Positions 51,401 to 60,120 of a stretch of 64,000 bases of DNA are shown in pieces; position 1 is the stretch's first letter, and each line of letters opens with the position of its first letter. A program made the translations under genes and the position numbers. The DNA is from Acidimicrobiia bacterium (GTDB lineage Bacteria; Actinomycetota; Acidimicrobiia; Acidimicrobiales; Aldehydirespiratoraceae): NCBI GenBank assembly GCA_022819505.1, contig JAJEHD010000019.1:372001-436000 (forward strand), in the 5' to 3' direction. The notes under the pieces are model-generated. The model had not been told where the DNA came from. It was given only the letters and a program-made list of their open reading frames with translations, and searched no databases.

Positions 51401-52918
51401 ATGGTGAGGCGAGGCCGGCCCCGCGTCGGGACCCGCACCGCGGCGATCTCCCAGCTGCCGTGGCGTTCCGTCGAGAACCCGCACGGAACGCTGGAGGTAC
51501 TCGACGATGAGGGTCTCTCAACTATCCACGCGGCGTCAATGCGAGTACTCGAGGAACTCGGCATCGAGCTGTGGTCACCGGATGCCCGCAAGCTCTTCGC
51601 CGACGCTGGGGCGATCGTGGAGGGTGAGGTCGTGCGGGTCGGCCGCGACATCGTGGAGGCCGCGCTGGCCACCGCGCCGGTCTCCTTCACGCTCACGTCC
51701 CGCAACCCGGACAAGCAGCTTCGCGTCGGCGGCCGGAGCATGGCATTCGGGCTGGTGGCCGGCCCGGCCGCGGTGCATGACGAGATCAAGGGCCGGCGCA
51801 GTTCCAACATGGCCGACTACGAGAACTTCATCCGGCTGGCCCACTACTTCAACGCCATCCACATCATCGGCAACCAGGTGGTGGCGCCGCTGGAGCTGCC
51901 GGCCAACACCCGCCACCTGGACGCCTACCGGGCCAACCTGGTGCTGTCGGACCTGTCGTACCACTGCACCTCCATCGGCCGCGGCCGGGCGCTCGACGGC
52001 ATCGAGATGATGGCGATAAGCCGGGGCGACACCCTCGACGAGATGGCGGCGTCTCCCGGGGTGACCACCATCATCAACGTGAACTCGCCGCGCCGCTTCG
52101 ACGTCGAGATGGCCAACGGGCTCATGACCATGGCCGAGCACGGCCAGCCGGTGTCGGTCACTCCCTTCACCCTGATGGGGGCCATGGCGCCGGTGACCCT
52201 CGCGGCCGCGCTGGTGCAGCAGAACGCCGAGGCCCTGTTCGGGATCGCCCTCACCCAGCTCGTCCGTCCCGGCGCGCCGGTGCTGTACGGCGCCTTCACC
52301 TCCAACGTCGACATGCGCTCGGGTGCGCCCGCGTTCGGCACGCCCGAGCAGGTCAAGGCCAACGTGGCCTCGGGGCAGCTCGCCCGCAGCTACGGGCTCC
52401 CCTACCGGGCGTCGAACTCGAGCGCATCCAACGTCGTGGACGCCCAAGCGGCCTACGAGACGCAGATGTCGCTGTGGGGCTGCATACTCGGCGGCGCCAA
52501 CCTCGTGTACCACGCGGCCGGGTGGATGGAGGGCGGGCTGCAGGCCAGCTACGAGAAGCTGGTCCTCGACGTGGAGATGCTCCAGCAGACGATGGAGTTC
52601 CTGACGCCGGTTGCCTGCTCCGGTCCCGACCTCGCCTTCGAGGCCATGCAGCGGGTACCCACCGGCGGCCATTTCTTCGGCGACGAGCACACCCTGGAGC
52701 GCTACGAGACCGCCTTCTACCCGCCGCTGATCTCGGACTGGCAGAACTACGGCGCTTGGGCCGACTCGGGCGGGCTCAACGCCACCCAACGAGCCACGGC
52801 CATCTGGCAGGCCGCGCTCTCCGAGTACACCGAGCCGCCTCTGGACGCCGCACGCCGCGAGGAACTCGACGAGTACGTGGCCCGTCGCAAGCTGGAGATC
52901 GGCGACCGCGACCCCTGA
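51401..52918 (+). CDS. MttB-family methyltransferase (non-pyrrolysine, COG5598)
   Basis: 505 residues, full length for the trimethylamine-methyltransferase superfamily, with no internal TAG, so it is the non-pyrrolysine type. Characteristic segments include LSTIHAASMRVLEELGIELWSPDA, FTLTSRNPDKQLRVGG, and FTLMGAMAPVTLAAALVQQNAEALFGIAL in the barrel. Known relatives demethylate glycine betaine, proline betaine or carnitine using a corrinoid protein. No corrinoid or reactivation gene is adjacent. It lies divergent from the DddP-like gene and near the ProVWWX transporter, fitting a quaternary methylated substrate. Confidence 0.87.
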   Translation: MVRRGRPRVGTRTAAISQLPWRSVENPHGTLEVLDDEGLSTIHAASMRVLEELGIELWSPDARKLFADAGAIVEGEVVRVGRDIVEAALATAPVSFTLTSRNPDKQLRVGGRSMAFGLVAGPAAVHDEIKGRRSSNMADYENFIRLAHYFNAIHIIGNQVVAPLELPANTRHLDAYRANLVLSDLSYHCTSIGRGRALDGIEMMAISRGDTLDEMAASPGVTTIINVNSPRRFDVEMANGLMTMAEHGQPVSVTPFTLMGAMAPVTLAAALVQQNAEALFGIALTQLVRPGAPVLYGAFTSNVDMRSGAPAFGTPEQVKANVASGQLARSYGLPYRASNSSASNVVDAQAAYETQMSLWGCILGGANLVYHAAGWMEGGLQASYEKLVLDVEMLQQTMEFLTPVACSGPDLAFEAMQRVPTGGHFFGDEHTLERYETAFYPPLISDWQNYGAWADSGGLNATQRATAIWQAALSEYTEPPLDAARREELDEYVARRKLEIGDRDP

Positions 52919-52992
52919 TCAGCCACATCGAGGGATACTCGCCTTGGAGCGAGCGAGAACAGGTGCGAGCGTCTCGCGCCGCGGCGTGGCCA

Positions 52993-53084
52993 CTCCCGCT
53001 CTTGTTCGCTGCGCTCACGGGCCGCTCGGGCCACGGCCTCGCGCCGTATGGGCCGCATCGGCTTGCCTGTTCGCTCGGCCTCTT
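52993..53084 (+). repeat. Dispersed repeat copy E
   Basis: Starts TCCCGCTCTTGTTCGCTGCG, continues ACGGGCCGCTCGGGCCACGG and CGCCGTATGGGCCGCATCGG, and ends TTCGCTCGGCCTCTTGCAGG. Weaker similarity with copy C extends left to about 52974. It lies in the 246-base gap between the MttB-family gene and the ProX gene, which otherwise holds only a GC-rich tail GGCGCGACGAGGGCGGGGCC. Confidence 0.85.
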
Positions 53085-53164
53085 GCAGGCGCGACGAGGG
53101 CGGGGCCGGAGCCCCGCCCTCTGTCTCGGTTGATCGCTCTTGAGGCCTCAGGCCTCGCGTGCGG

Positions 53165-54421
53165 TTAGGCCGCAGCCAGTGCCGCGGCGAGCCACTCGTC
53201 GACCGTGGCCCGGTTCTCGGCGATCCAGCCTGCGGCCAGTTCGGCGATCTCGGCCTCGGTGTCACGTCCGCCCTGGATCTCGACGTTCATGAGCGACACG
53301 TCCACGACTGACAGCTTGGCCTGCCTGAGGAGCTCGGCGGCTGCCGGGTTCGCAGCGAGCCAGGCCGAGTTGGCGGTCACCTGGATGTCAGCCGGCACCC
53401 AGCCGATCTGGCAGAAGTCCGCGTTGGCGCGGGCCGGGCACTGCTCGGCCGGGATGTCGAGCTCAACGGGGTCGGTCGTGCCGGCCCAGTACCTCTGGTC
53501 GAACTCCTCGCCGCCCTCTAGACCGAGCGGGTTGGAGTCGTCGAGCACGTTCTCCACTGCCAGCCAGTACACGTTGTCGCCGGGCCGGAGCTGGGTGATG
53601 TAGGCCGTCGGCGTCCAGGTGTAGATCACTGCCGGCTCGCCGGCCTCCACCTTGGCCACCGCCTCCGCGAACATGGCGTCATAGCCGGCGATCGTCTGGA
53701 CCAGGTTCTCCCAGCCGTTGAAGGCGATCATGCTCTGCATCATGTCGTCACAGGTCCAGCTCTCCTGGCAGCCGTAGAACTCGGCCACGCCGTCGCCGTC
53801 GGTGTCGAATATGGCCCGGATCTCGGGATCGTCGTTGAGCTGATCGAGGTGGGTGATGCCGTACTCGTCGGCCACCGACTTGGTGATCAGCAGACCCTGG
53901 AGACCGCCGCCGCGGAACACCGCGCCGACCTTCTCGAGGTGGTCGCCCACGGTTGAGCCGTCGGGCAGCTCTGGAGCCCACCACGAGTTGTGGCCCGGGT
54001 ACCAGCTGTTGGCCCAGAAGTCCACGTCGCCCTGGGCCATCGCCAGGTAGGCCAGCGACGGGCCGAGCTCCGTCTCGGACGGCTCCGACACGTCGTAGCC
54101 GAGTTCCTCGAGCATCTGCTTGTAGACCTGAGCCTGGAAGTAGCCGCTCTGCCAGTCGGCCCGAGCCATGTTGACCGTGACACCCTCACCGGGCATCGCG
54201 GCCTCGGCCATGGGCTCTTCCTCAGCCATGGGCTCTTCCTCAGCCATCGGCTCTTCCTCAGCCATCGGCTCTTCTTCGACAGCCGGGGCCTCTTCGACAG
54301 CCGGTGCCTCTTCCACAGCCGGCGTTGTGGTCGTATCGGCCTCGTCGTCTCCGCATGCGGCCGCGAACAGCGCGAACACCGCCAGCACGGCGAGCCACAG
54401 GCTCGCTTGCTTCATCTTCAT
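53165..54421 (-). CDS. proX: Glycine-betaine/proline-betaine-type ABC substrate-binding lipoprotein (ProX/OpuAC)
   Basis: 418 residues. Lipoprotein signal LWLAVLAVFALFAAACG (Cys near residue 22), then a linker of seven six-residue repeats (EEAPAV, then EEEPMA), then an OpuAC fold: VNMARADWQSGYFQAQVYKQML and DFWANSWYPGHNSWWAP. The tryptophans and tyrosines are candidates for the aromatic cage around a quaternary ammonium or sulfonium group. It binds betaine, choline, carnitine or DMSP. GGAGGG lies 9 bases before the ATG at 54421. It is last in the transporter operon, after a 161-base gap. Confidence 0.88.
   Translation of the reverse strand: MKMKQASLWLAVLAVFALFAAACGDDEADTTTTPAVEEAPAVEEAPAVEEEPMAEEEPMAEEEPMAEEEPMAEAAMPGEGVTVNMARADWQSGYFQAQVYKQMLEELGYDVSEPSETELGPSLAYLAMAQGDVDFWANSWYPGHNSWWAPELPDGSTVGDHLEKVGAVFRGGGLQGLLITKSVADEYGITHLDQLNDDPEIRAIFDTDGDGVAEFYGCQESWTCDDMMQSMIAFNGWENLVQTIAGYDAMFAEAVAKVEAGEPAVIYTWTPTAYITQLRPGDNVYWLAVENVLDDSNPLGLEGGEEFDQRYWAGTTDPVELDIPAEQCPARANADFCQIGWVPADIQVTANSAWLAANPAAAELLRQAKLSVVDVSLMNVEIQGGRDTEAEIAELAAGWIAENRATVDEWLAAALAAA
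54208..54318 (-). repeat. 18-bp tandem repeats encoding the ProX linker
   Basis: About four units of CCATGGGCTCTTCCTCAG (with CCATCGG variants) from 54208 are followed by about three diverged 18-base units (AGCCGGGGCCTCTTCGAC and relatives). They encode acidic six-residue repeats of the lipoprotein linker. Unit number may vary between strains by slippage. They have no spacers and are not a CRISPR array. Confidence 0.8.
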
Positions 54422-54582
54422 CAGTGCATTCCCTCCTGGGTTTGGTTTCCTCAGCGCGACAGGGCCACTGGACCCGGCTCGCGGGCCGCAACCCTACAGG
54501 ATCGCAACTGGCAAGTCTACCCAGAATTCGATCATCAGCTCAGCTTATGATTATTCGGCTTCCAGGACAGGGCCTGCTCCCA

Positions 54583-56649
54583 TTACACCGGCGCCGGCTC
54601 GTCCTCCGCGTAGACCTTGGACCGGCGGAACTCCTTGAGCACGGAGGCGGCGGTTGCTGCCAGTACAACACCCCCTAAGAGGGCGAGGAAGGCACCCACC
54701 CCCGTGAGGTAGCTGTCGTCGGCGGACCGCACCTGCGTTGCTATCCACCCGATGGTGACGCAGACCACGCCCGCGCCGATCCCGGCCGTGACCGTGCTCC
54801 ATCGCCATCTCAGGTGCTCGCCGCGGCCGAACGCCCCTGCCGCCGGCAGCGCGGCGATCAGACCGGCCAGCCCGGCAGCCAGGGCCCAGATGCCGAGGCC
54901 GGGACCCTCGCCGCTGACCCCGTCGGTGACGATCAGCTTCTCCTCGGACTGCGCGGCCAGCAGAGCGGAGATCTGAGCCGAGATCACACCCGATTGGGCC
55001 GGATTCGCCTCAGCCTCGGCATAGAGCTCGGCGATCTGTTGCTCCACCTCGGCGTCCCGGACGACGTCCTTGCGCTGGTCGAAGCTCCAGCCTGAGATGG
55101 CCGCCATCCCGAGGATCACGACGGCGACGCCCGCGAGCACCACCCTTCCCCACCCGACGCGAGCCGTCAGGGGATGCAACGGTGAATGAGGCGCCAACGA
55201 GACCCACCAGAACGACCCGGCCGACGCCAGCAGGGCCCCGGCCAGCGCAACGTACACGCCCGCGCCGGCGCTGTACGAAGACGCTGCGTCCGCGGGCGCC
55301 GCCAACAGGTAGCAGGCCATCATCACCAGCAGCGCCAATGAGCTGATCAGCGAGCCGTCGGCCGTCAACCAGCGCGGGCCCCGTCCGGGCGCGGCCAACG
55401 TCGTGAGCGCCGCGCCCGCCACCAGCACGCCGAGCCCGAGGGCCAGGTAGCCGAACCACGAGCCCCCGGACGCATCGAGACCGCTGAATGACTGCTGGGC
55501 CAGGTCCTCGTCGGCCCGCCGGCCGTAGGCGCTGAACAGACCGGCGCCGCTGGTCCAGGTGAGGAAGACCGAGACGACCGCCAGCGCGCCACCAGCGGCC
55601 GCGATCGCCATGGGGAGGCGCTCCTTGGCCGTCACGCGGGCGAATCGGCCCTCTGACGCGTCCGCGCCGGCGCCCTCGCCGGTGGCCAGGAGCCTCTCGG
55701 GATCGCGGCGGTGGGCCCAGGCGAGGCGCACGCGGCGGATCAGGCCCGCACTGTCGGTGTCCTCGGGCTGGGAAATGCGGTCGAGCACGACCGCCACCAG
55801 GAAGAACGCGAGACCGCTCGCCATCCCCTTGGGGACATCCTGGGTGGTGATGGCCTGCAACAGCACCCGACCCAGGCCGCCTGCGCCCATGATGGCGGCA
55901 ATACCGAGCATCGAGACGGCGAGCAGCAGCGTCTGGTTGATTCCGGTGGCGATGGCAGGACGGGCGAGCGGCAGCTGCACGTCGAGCAACACCCTCCATT
56001 CGGGCGCTCCATAGGCCCGGCTCGCCTCGACCACGTCGCCCGGCACTTGCCGGATGCCCAGGTTGGTAAGGCGCACCAGCGGCGGGAGCGCGAATGTCAT
56101 CGTCACCATGGTCGCCGGCACCACGCCGATGCCGAAGAAGAAGATGAAGGGCAGCATGTACACGAAGGAGGGGATCACCTGCAGGCCGTCCAGCAGCGGT
56201 CGAACCACTCGCCAGACCGAGTCGGCTCGCCCGCAGGCGACGCCGAGAGGTATCCCGACAATCACGCACAGCAGCACGGCCACACCCACATAGCCGATGG
56301 TGCGGGCAGTTTGCTGCCAGTAGTTGTTGCCGAGAATCCCGCAAACGCTCAGTGCGACGGCCGCGAAGGCGCCGACCCTGATGTTGCGGGTGAGTGTGCC
56401 GATCACGAAGAAGGCGAGCACGACCACCACCCAGGGGAGCGGCTCCAGGATGTCGTCAACCAACAGCCCGATGAGCTCGTCGAACGGCCACTTGATGATC
56501 GAGAGCAGCCAGTCGAGCCTCACCGCGATCCAGTCGACAGCCTGGTCGGCCCAGGCGCCCACCGGGACGAGGAACTGTTCGGTGACCTCGTTGTCGAAGA
56601 AGCCCGGTCGTAGGACCTCGTCGCTCTGCTGTTGTGCCAGCACGCTCAC
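54583..56649 (-). CDS. proW: ProW-type ABC permease with an extra C-terminal membrane domain (copy 2)
   Basis: 688 residues against about 280-350 for usual ProW. Residues 1-300 hold the permease: WLLSIIKWPFDELIGLLVDD, membrane helices, EAA loop VVEASRAYGAPEWRVLLDVQLP and GAGGLGRVLLQ. Residues about 340-670 form a second region with some 8 predicted helices (MAIAAAGGALAVVSVFLTW, SLISSLALLVMMACYLLAA, and others) enclosing a hydrophilic part near 540-580 (VEQQIAELYAEAEANPAQ). I recognise no family in this region. The GTG at 56649 overlaps the stop of the other permease gene (GTGA). Confidence 0.85.
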   Translation of the reverse strand: MSVLAQQQSDEVLRPGFFDNEVTEQFLVPVGAWADQAVDWIAVRLDWLLSIIKWPFDELIGLLVDDILEPLPWVVVVLAFFVIGTLTRNIRVGAFAAVALSVCGILGNNYWQQTARTIGYVGVAVLLCVIVGIPLGVACGRADSVWRVVRPLLDGLQVIPSFVYMLPFIFFFGIGVVPATMVTMTFALPPLVRLTNLGIRQVPGDVVEASRAYGAPEWRVLLDVQLPLARPAIATGINQTLLLAVSMLGIAAIMGAGGLGRVLLQAITTQDVPKGMASGLAFFLVAVVLDRISQPEDTDSAGLIRRVRLAWAHRRDPERLLATGEGAGADASEGRFARVTAKERLPMAIAAAGGALAVVSVFLTWTSGAGLFSAYGRRADEDLAQQSFSGLDASGGSWFGYLALGLGVLVAGAALTTLAAPGRGPRWLTADGSLISSLALLVMMACYLLAAPADAASSYSAGAGVYVALAGALLASAGSFWWVSLAPHSPLHPLTARVGWGRVVLAGVAVVILGMAAISGWSFDQRKDVVRDAEVEQQIAELYAEAEANPAQSGVISAQISALLAAQSEEKLIVTDGVSGEGPGLGIWALAAGLAGLIAALPAAGAFGRGEHLRWRWSTVTAGIGAGVVCVTIGWIATQVRSADDSYLTGVGAFLALLGGVVLAATAASVLKEFRRSKVYAEDEPAPV

Positions 56650-58793
56650 GTCACGACCTCACGCTCTCGTTGCCGATCGTCTTGCCCATGGCTCCCCGTC
56701 GAGGTCTCTGACTCCACGTCGTCGGCGTACACCTTGGCCCGGCGGAACTCCTTGAGGACCCCGGCCGCGGTTGCTGCCAGCGTCAAGCCGCCCGCGAGGG
56801 CGAGGAAGGACCCCACCCCGCTCAAGTAGGTTCCCTCGGCGGTCGTCTCGCCCGAGCGGACGTGGGTGAAGATCCAGCCGAAGCCGACGCAGGCCGCGCC
56901 CACCCCGATTCCGGCCGTGATCGCGCTCCATTGCCACTGACGGTGCTCGTGACGTCCGAACACACCGGCGGCGGGCAGTGCCGCGGCCGCTCCAGCCAGA
57001 CCGGCGACGAACACCCAGATACCCAGTCCGGGACCATCGCGGTTCACCCCGTCGGTGATGATGCGAGGGTCGGGCTCGGCCGCGGCGAGGATGGCCGCCA
57101 TCTGCGACTGGATCACGCCGGACTGTTCGGGGTTCGCCTCGGCTCTGGCGGCCATGTCGTCGAGCTGCGCCTGAGTGTCGGTGGAGATGATCAACCTCGT
57201 CCGCTCGTCGAAGCTCCACACCGAGAAGGCGCCGACCCCGAAGACGATCACCACGAATCCGGCCGCGGCGACCCGGCCCCACCCGATGCGAGCCCTGAGG
57301 GGACGGTCCGGCGCGTGGGGGGCCAACCGGATCCAGACCACCGAACCCGCGGCGGCAATGAGCGCCCCGACCAGGGCAAGCCATGGGCCGATCCCGCGGC
57401 TGTATCCCTCGACTAGATCTGAAGGCGCAGCCAGCAAGTAGACGGCCATCATCACCAGCATGGCCAGCGAGGCGATGGTCGCCCCGTCGGCCGTGAACCA
57501 CCGCGGGCCGCGGCCCGGCGCCACCATCGTGGTGACCGCGGCGGCGACTACTACCAGCGCGAGCGCCAGCAGGACGAACCCGAACCACGAGCCCCCCGAG
57601 GCCGACAGACCGTTGAAGGACTCGCCGGGCCGGTACTCGTCGAGGGTGCGGCCGTAGGCGCTGAGGAACCCGGCACCGCTGTTCCAGGTGAGGAACAACG
57701 ACACGAAGGCGACGAGCCCGCCCGCGCCGGCGACCGTCATCGATCGGCGCTCGGCCACCGTGAGGGGGGCGATCTCGCCCTGAACCTGCGGTGCCTCGTC
57801 ATCGATCGGCGCGGCCCTGGCACTGTCGGGCACCAGCAGTTCGGGATCGCGGCGATGGGCCCAGGCCTGCCGGACGCGACGGAGCAAGCCGCCTTCAGTT
57901 CCCTCCGGTTGAGAGATCCGGTCGAAGACCACCGCCACCAGGTAGAAGGCCAGGCCGGCCTGCGCTCCCAGGAACACTTCCTGGCGGCTCACGGCCTGGA
58001 AGAGCTCCGAGCCCAGGCCGGTTGCGCCCATGATCGCTGCGATGACCAGCATCGACATCGCCAGCAGGAGCGTCTGGTTGATTCCGGTCATTATGGCGGC
58101 CCGTGAGAGGGGCAGCTGCACGTCGACCAGCACCCTCCACTCGGGCGCGCCGTAGGCCCGGCTCGCCTCCACTACATCGGCAGGCACTTGACGGATGCCC
58201 AGGTTGGTGAGACGCACCACCGGCGGCAGCGCGAAGAACATCGTGACGATGGTGGCCCCCACATTGCCGAGACCGAAGAGAAAGATAAACGGGATCAGGT
58301 AGGCGAAGGCATGGATCACCTGCATGGCATCGAGCACGGGCCTGACGCCGCTCCACACCGCGTCGAAGCGGCCGCAGGCAACACCGACCGGCACTCCGAT
58401 GATCACGCACAGGAAGACGGCCACGCCCACGAAGCCGATGGTCTCGATCGTGGCCTGCCAGAAGCCGTCGCCCAGGAAGCCGCAGGCCCCAATGCCGATG
58501 CCGGCGAATACTCCGACCTTGATGTTGCGGGCCAGGGAGCCGATGACGAAGAAGGCGACTGCGATCCAGAACCACGAGACGTTCTCCATGATGTCCCGAA
58601 CAAGAAACTCGTTCAGCGTCGAGAAGGGCCACTTGATGGCGCTCAGCAGCCAACCCAGCTCAGCGGCAACCCATTTGAACGCCTGTTCCATCCAGTCGCC
58701 GAACGGGACGAGGTACTTGTCGAGAACGAGGTTGTCGGTGAACCCGGTGTCCGAGAGCGCTGTACTCCCGTCGGCCTGGGCGAGGAGGCTCAC
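56646..58793 (-). CDS. proW: ProW-type ABC permease with an extra C-terminal membrane domain (copy 1)
   Basis: 715 residues, a paralogue of the next gene with the same two-part layout. The permease part has WLLSAIKWPFSTLNEFLVRD, the EAA loop VVEASRAYGAPEWRVLVDVQLP and GATGLGSELFQ. The C-terminal part repeats the FLTWNSGAGFLSAYGRTLDE, LAMLVMMAVYLLAAPS and LKEFRRAKVYADD blocks of the other copy. Tandem duplication of the whole unusual gene is likely; the pair may form a heterodimeric channel. The GTG at 58793 overlaps the proV stop. The open frame continues upstream to 58952 as a shadow. Confidence 0.85.
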   Translation of the reverse strand: MSLLAQADGSTALSDTGFTDNLVLDKYLVPFGDWMEQAFKWVAAELGWLLSAIKWPFSTLNEFLVRDIMENVSWFWIAVAFFVIGSLARNIKVGVFAGIGIGACGFLGDGFWQATIETIGFVGVAVFLCVIIGVPVGVACGRFDAVWSGVRPVLDAMQVIHAFAYLIPFIFLFGLGNVGATIVTMFFALPPVVRLTNLGIRQVPADVVEASRAYGAPEWRVLVDVQLPLSRAAIMTGINQTLLLAMSMLVIAAIMGATGLGSELFQAVSRQEVFLGAQAGLAFYLVAVVFDRISQPEGTEGGLLRRVRQAWAHRRDPELLVPDSARAAPIDDEAPQVQGEIAPLTVAERRSMTVAGAGGLVAFVSLFLTWNSGAGFLSAYGRTLDEYRPGESFNGLSASGGSWFGFVLLALALVVVAAAVTTMVAPGRGPRWFTADGATIASLAMLVMMAVYLLAAPSDLVEGYSRGIGPWLALVGALIAAAGSVVWIRLAPHAPDRPLRARIGWGRVAAAGFVVIVFGVGAFSVWSFDERTRLIISTDTQAQLDDMAARAEANPEQSGVIQSQMAAILAAAEPDPRIITDGVNRDGPGLGIWVFVAGLAGAAAALPAAGVFGRHEHRQWQWSAITAGIGVGAACVGFGWIFTHVRSGETTAEGTYLSGVGSFLALAGGLTLAATAAGVLKEFRRAKVYADDVESETSTGSHGQDDRQREREVVT

Positions 58794-60013
58794 ATGAACA
58801 CCTCTCGCTCGAAGTCGTCGATGAGGTGCTCCACCCGTCCCATCTCCTCCATGATGTGGCGGGGATCGAGGTTGCCGATCAAGACCCCGGACTCGTCGCA
58901 GACGGCGATGGGCAGGCCGCGGCCCGCATAGGCATAGACCGTGTTGAGACAATCCTCGGGGCCACAGCGGTCGAAGTCGGTGCGCAGTGCCGGCGCCAAC
59001 TCGGTGGTGCCCATGCTGGAGGCCCTGATCCCGTCATCGGCGGTAAGTAGGTGGGTGGGTCCTCCGGAGTCGTCGACCACGAAGGCCCCGGAGCGCTCCC
59101 CGACGCGGCTGAGTCCATCGGCCAGGGTGGAGTCGGCCGGGATCGGGCTCGGCTTCTGCATGACTTCGTGCACCTGGATGACCCGGCCCTGGTCGACGTC
59201 CTGAACGAACTCGGCCACGTAACCGGTTGCGGGCTGGGTGAGGATCTCCTCCGGTGTGCCGATCTGAACCACCGCGCCGTCCTTCATGATGCACACCCGG
59301 TCGCCGATGCGCAGCGCCTCGTTGAGGTCATGGGTGATGAAAAGGATCGTCTTGTGGAGGTCGTCCTGGATCTCCATCATCTCGTCCTGCATCTGGCGCC
59401 GGATCAATGGGTCGAGGGCGCTGAAGGCCTCGTCCATCAGCAGGATGTCGGGGTCCGAGGCCAGAGCCCGGGCCAGGCCGACACGCTGCTGCATACCGCC
59501 CGAGAGCTCCGAGGGATAGCTCTGGGCGTAGGCGCCCAGACCCACCAGGGACAGTGCCCTCATGGCCGCCTCCTCCCGGGCCTTCTTGTCGACGCCCTGC
59601 ACCTTGAGGCCGTAGCTCACGTTGTCGATCACCCTTCGGTGAGGGAACAGGGCGAAGTGCTGGAACACCATGCCCATGTACTGCCGGCGGAAGGCCTGAA
59701 GGTCCGAGCCCTCCAGCGCCTGGACATCGGTGCCGTCGACCAGCACGGAGCCGTAGGTGATGTCGTGGAGCTGGTTGACTGTGCGGATGGCGGTTGACTT
59801 GCCCGAACCGGACAGGCCCATCACCACGAAGATCTCACCCTTGTTGACCGAGAAGGACACGTTGTCGAGACCGACCACATGGCCCGTCTCCGCCTGCACC
59901 CTGTTCTTGTCCATGCCGGCGCGGGCCAAATCGAAGGCTCGCCCCCGGGGCTGCGGTCCGAATATCTTGTAGACCTCGTCCAGGACGATGATCTCCTCGC
60001 CCATCTCTACCAT
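58790..60013 (-). CDS. proV: Quaternary-amine ABC transporter ATP-binding protein with CBS domains (ProV/OpuAA)
   Basis: 407 residues. ABC domain: Walker A GLSGSGKSTAIR, Q-loop MVFQHFALFPHR, signature LSGGMQQRVGLARA, Walker B ILLMDEAFSALDPLIR and switch ITHDLNEA. Two C-terminal CBS domains (about 280-400), which in OpuA sense ionic strength, suggest osmotic control. The LDPLIRRQMQDE segment is typical of ProV. GGGAGGAG lies 7 bases before the ATG at 60013. It is first in the operon ProV-ProW-ProW-ProX, coupled by GTGA overlaps. Confidence 0.93.
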   Translation of the reverse strand: MVEMGEEIIVLDEVYKIFGPQPRGRAFDLARAGMDKNRVQAETGHVVGLDNVSFSVNKGEIFVVMGLSGSGKSTAIRTVNQLHDITYGSVLVDGTDVQALEGSDLQAFRRQYMGMVFQHFALFPHRRVIDNVSYGLKVQGVDKKAREEAAMRALSLVGLGAYAQSYPSELSGGMQQRVGLARALASDPDILLMDEAFSALDPLIRRQMQDEMMEIQDDLHKTILFITHDLNEALRIGDRVCIMKDGAVVQIGTPEEILTQPATGYVAEFVQDVDQGRVIQVHEVMQKPSPIPADSTLADGLSRVGERSGAFVVDDSGGPTHLLTADDGIRASSMGTTELAPALRTDFDRCGPEDCLNTVYAYAGRGLPIAVCDESGVLIGNLDPRHIMEEMGRVEHLIDDFEREVFM

Positions 60014-60120
60014 GCAGCGCTCCTCCCAAAGGCGTCAGGCCGATACCGTAGTACGTACAGGAAGGCCGGTGTGCCAACGCAGGCGCGCCGGCCCGTGATT
60101 GATTGACGTGGCTGGACCAG

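Noticed and set aside
51401..52918. Possible pyrrolysine-containing MttB
   Set aside because: The reading frame is open for the full family length without an in-frame TAG, so no pyrrolysine is needed.
54208..54318. 18-bp repeats considered as a CRISPR array
   Set aside because: The units are contiguous without unique spacers and encode the repetitive acidic linker of ProX.
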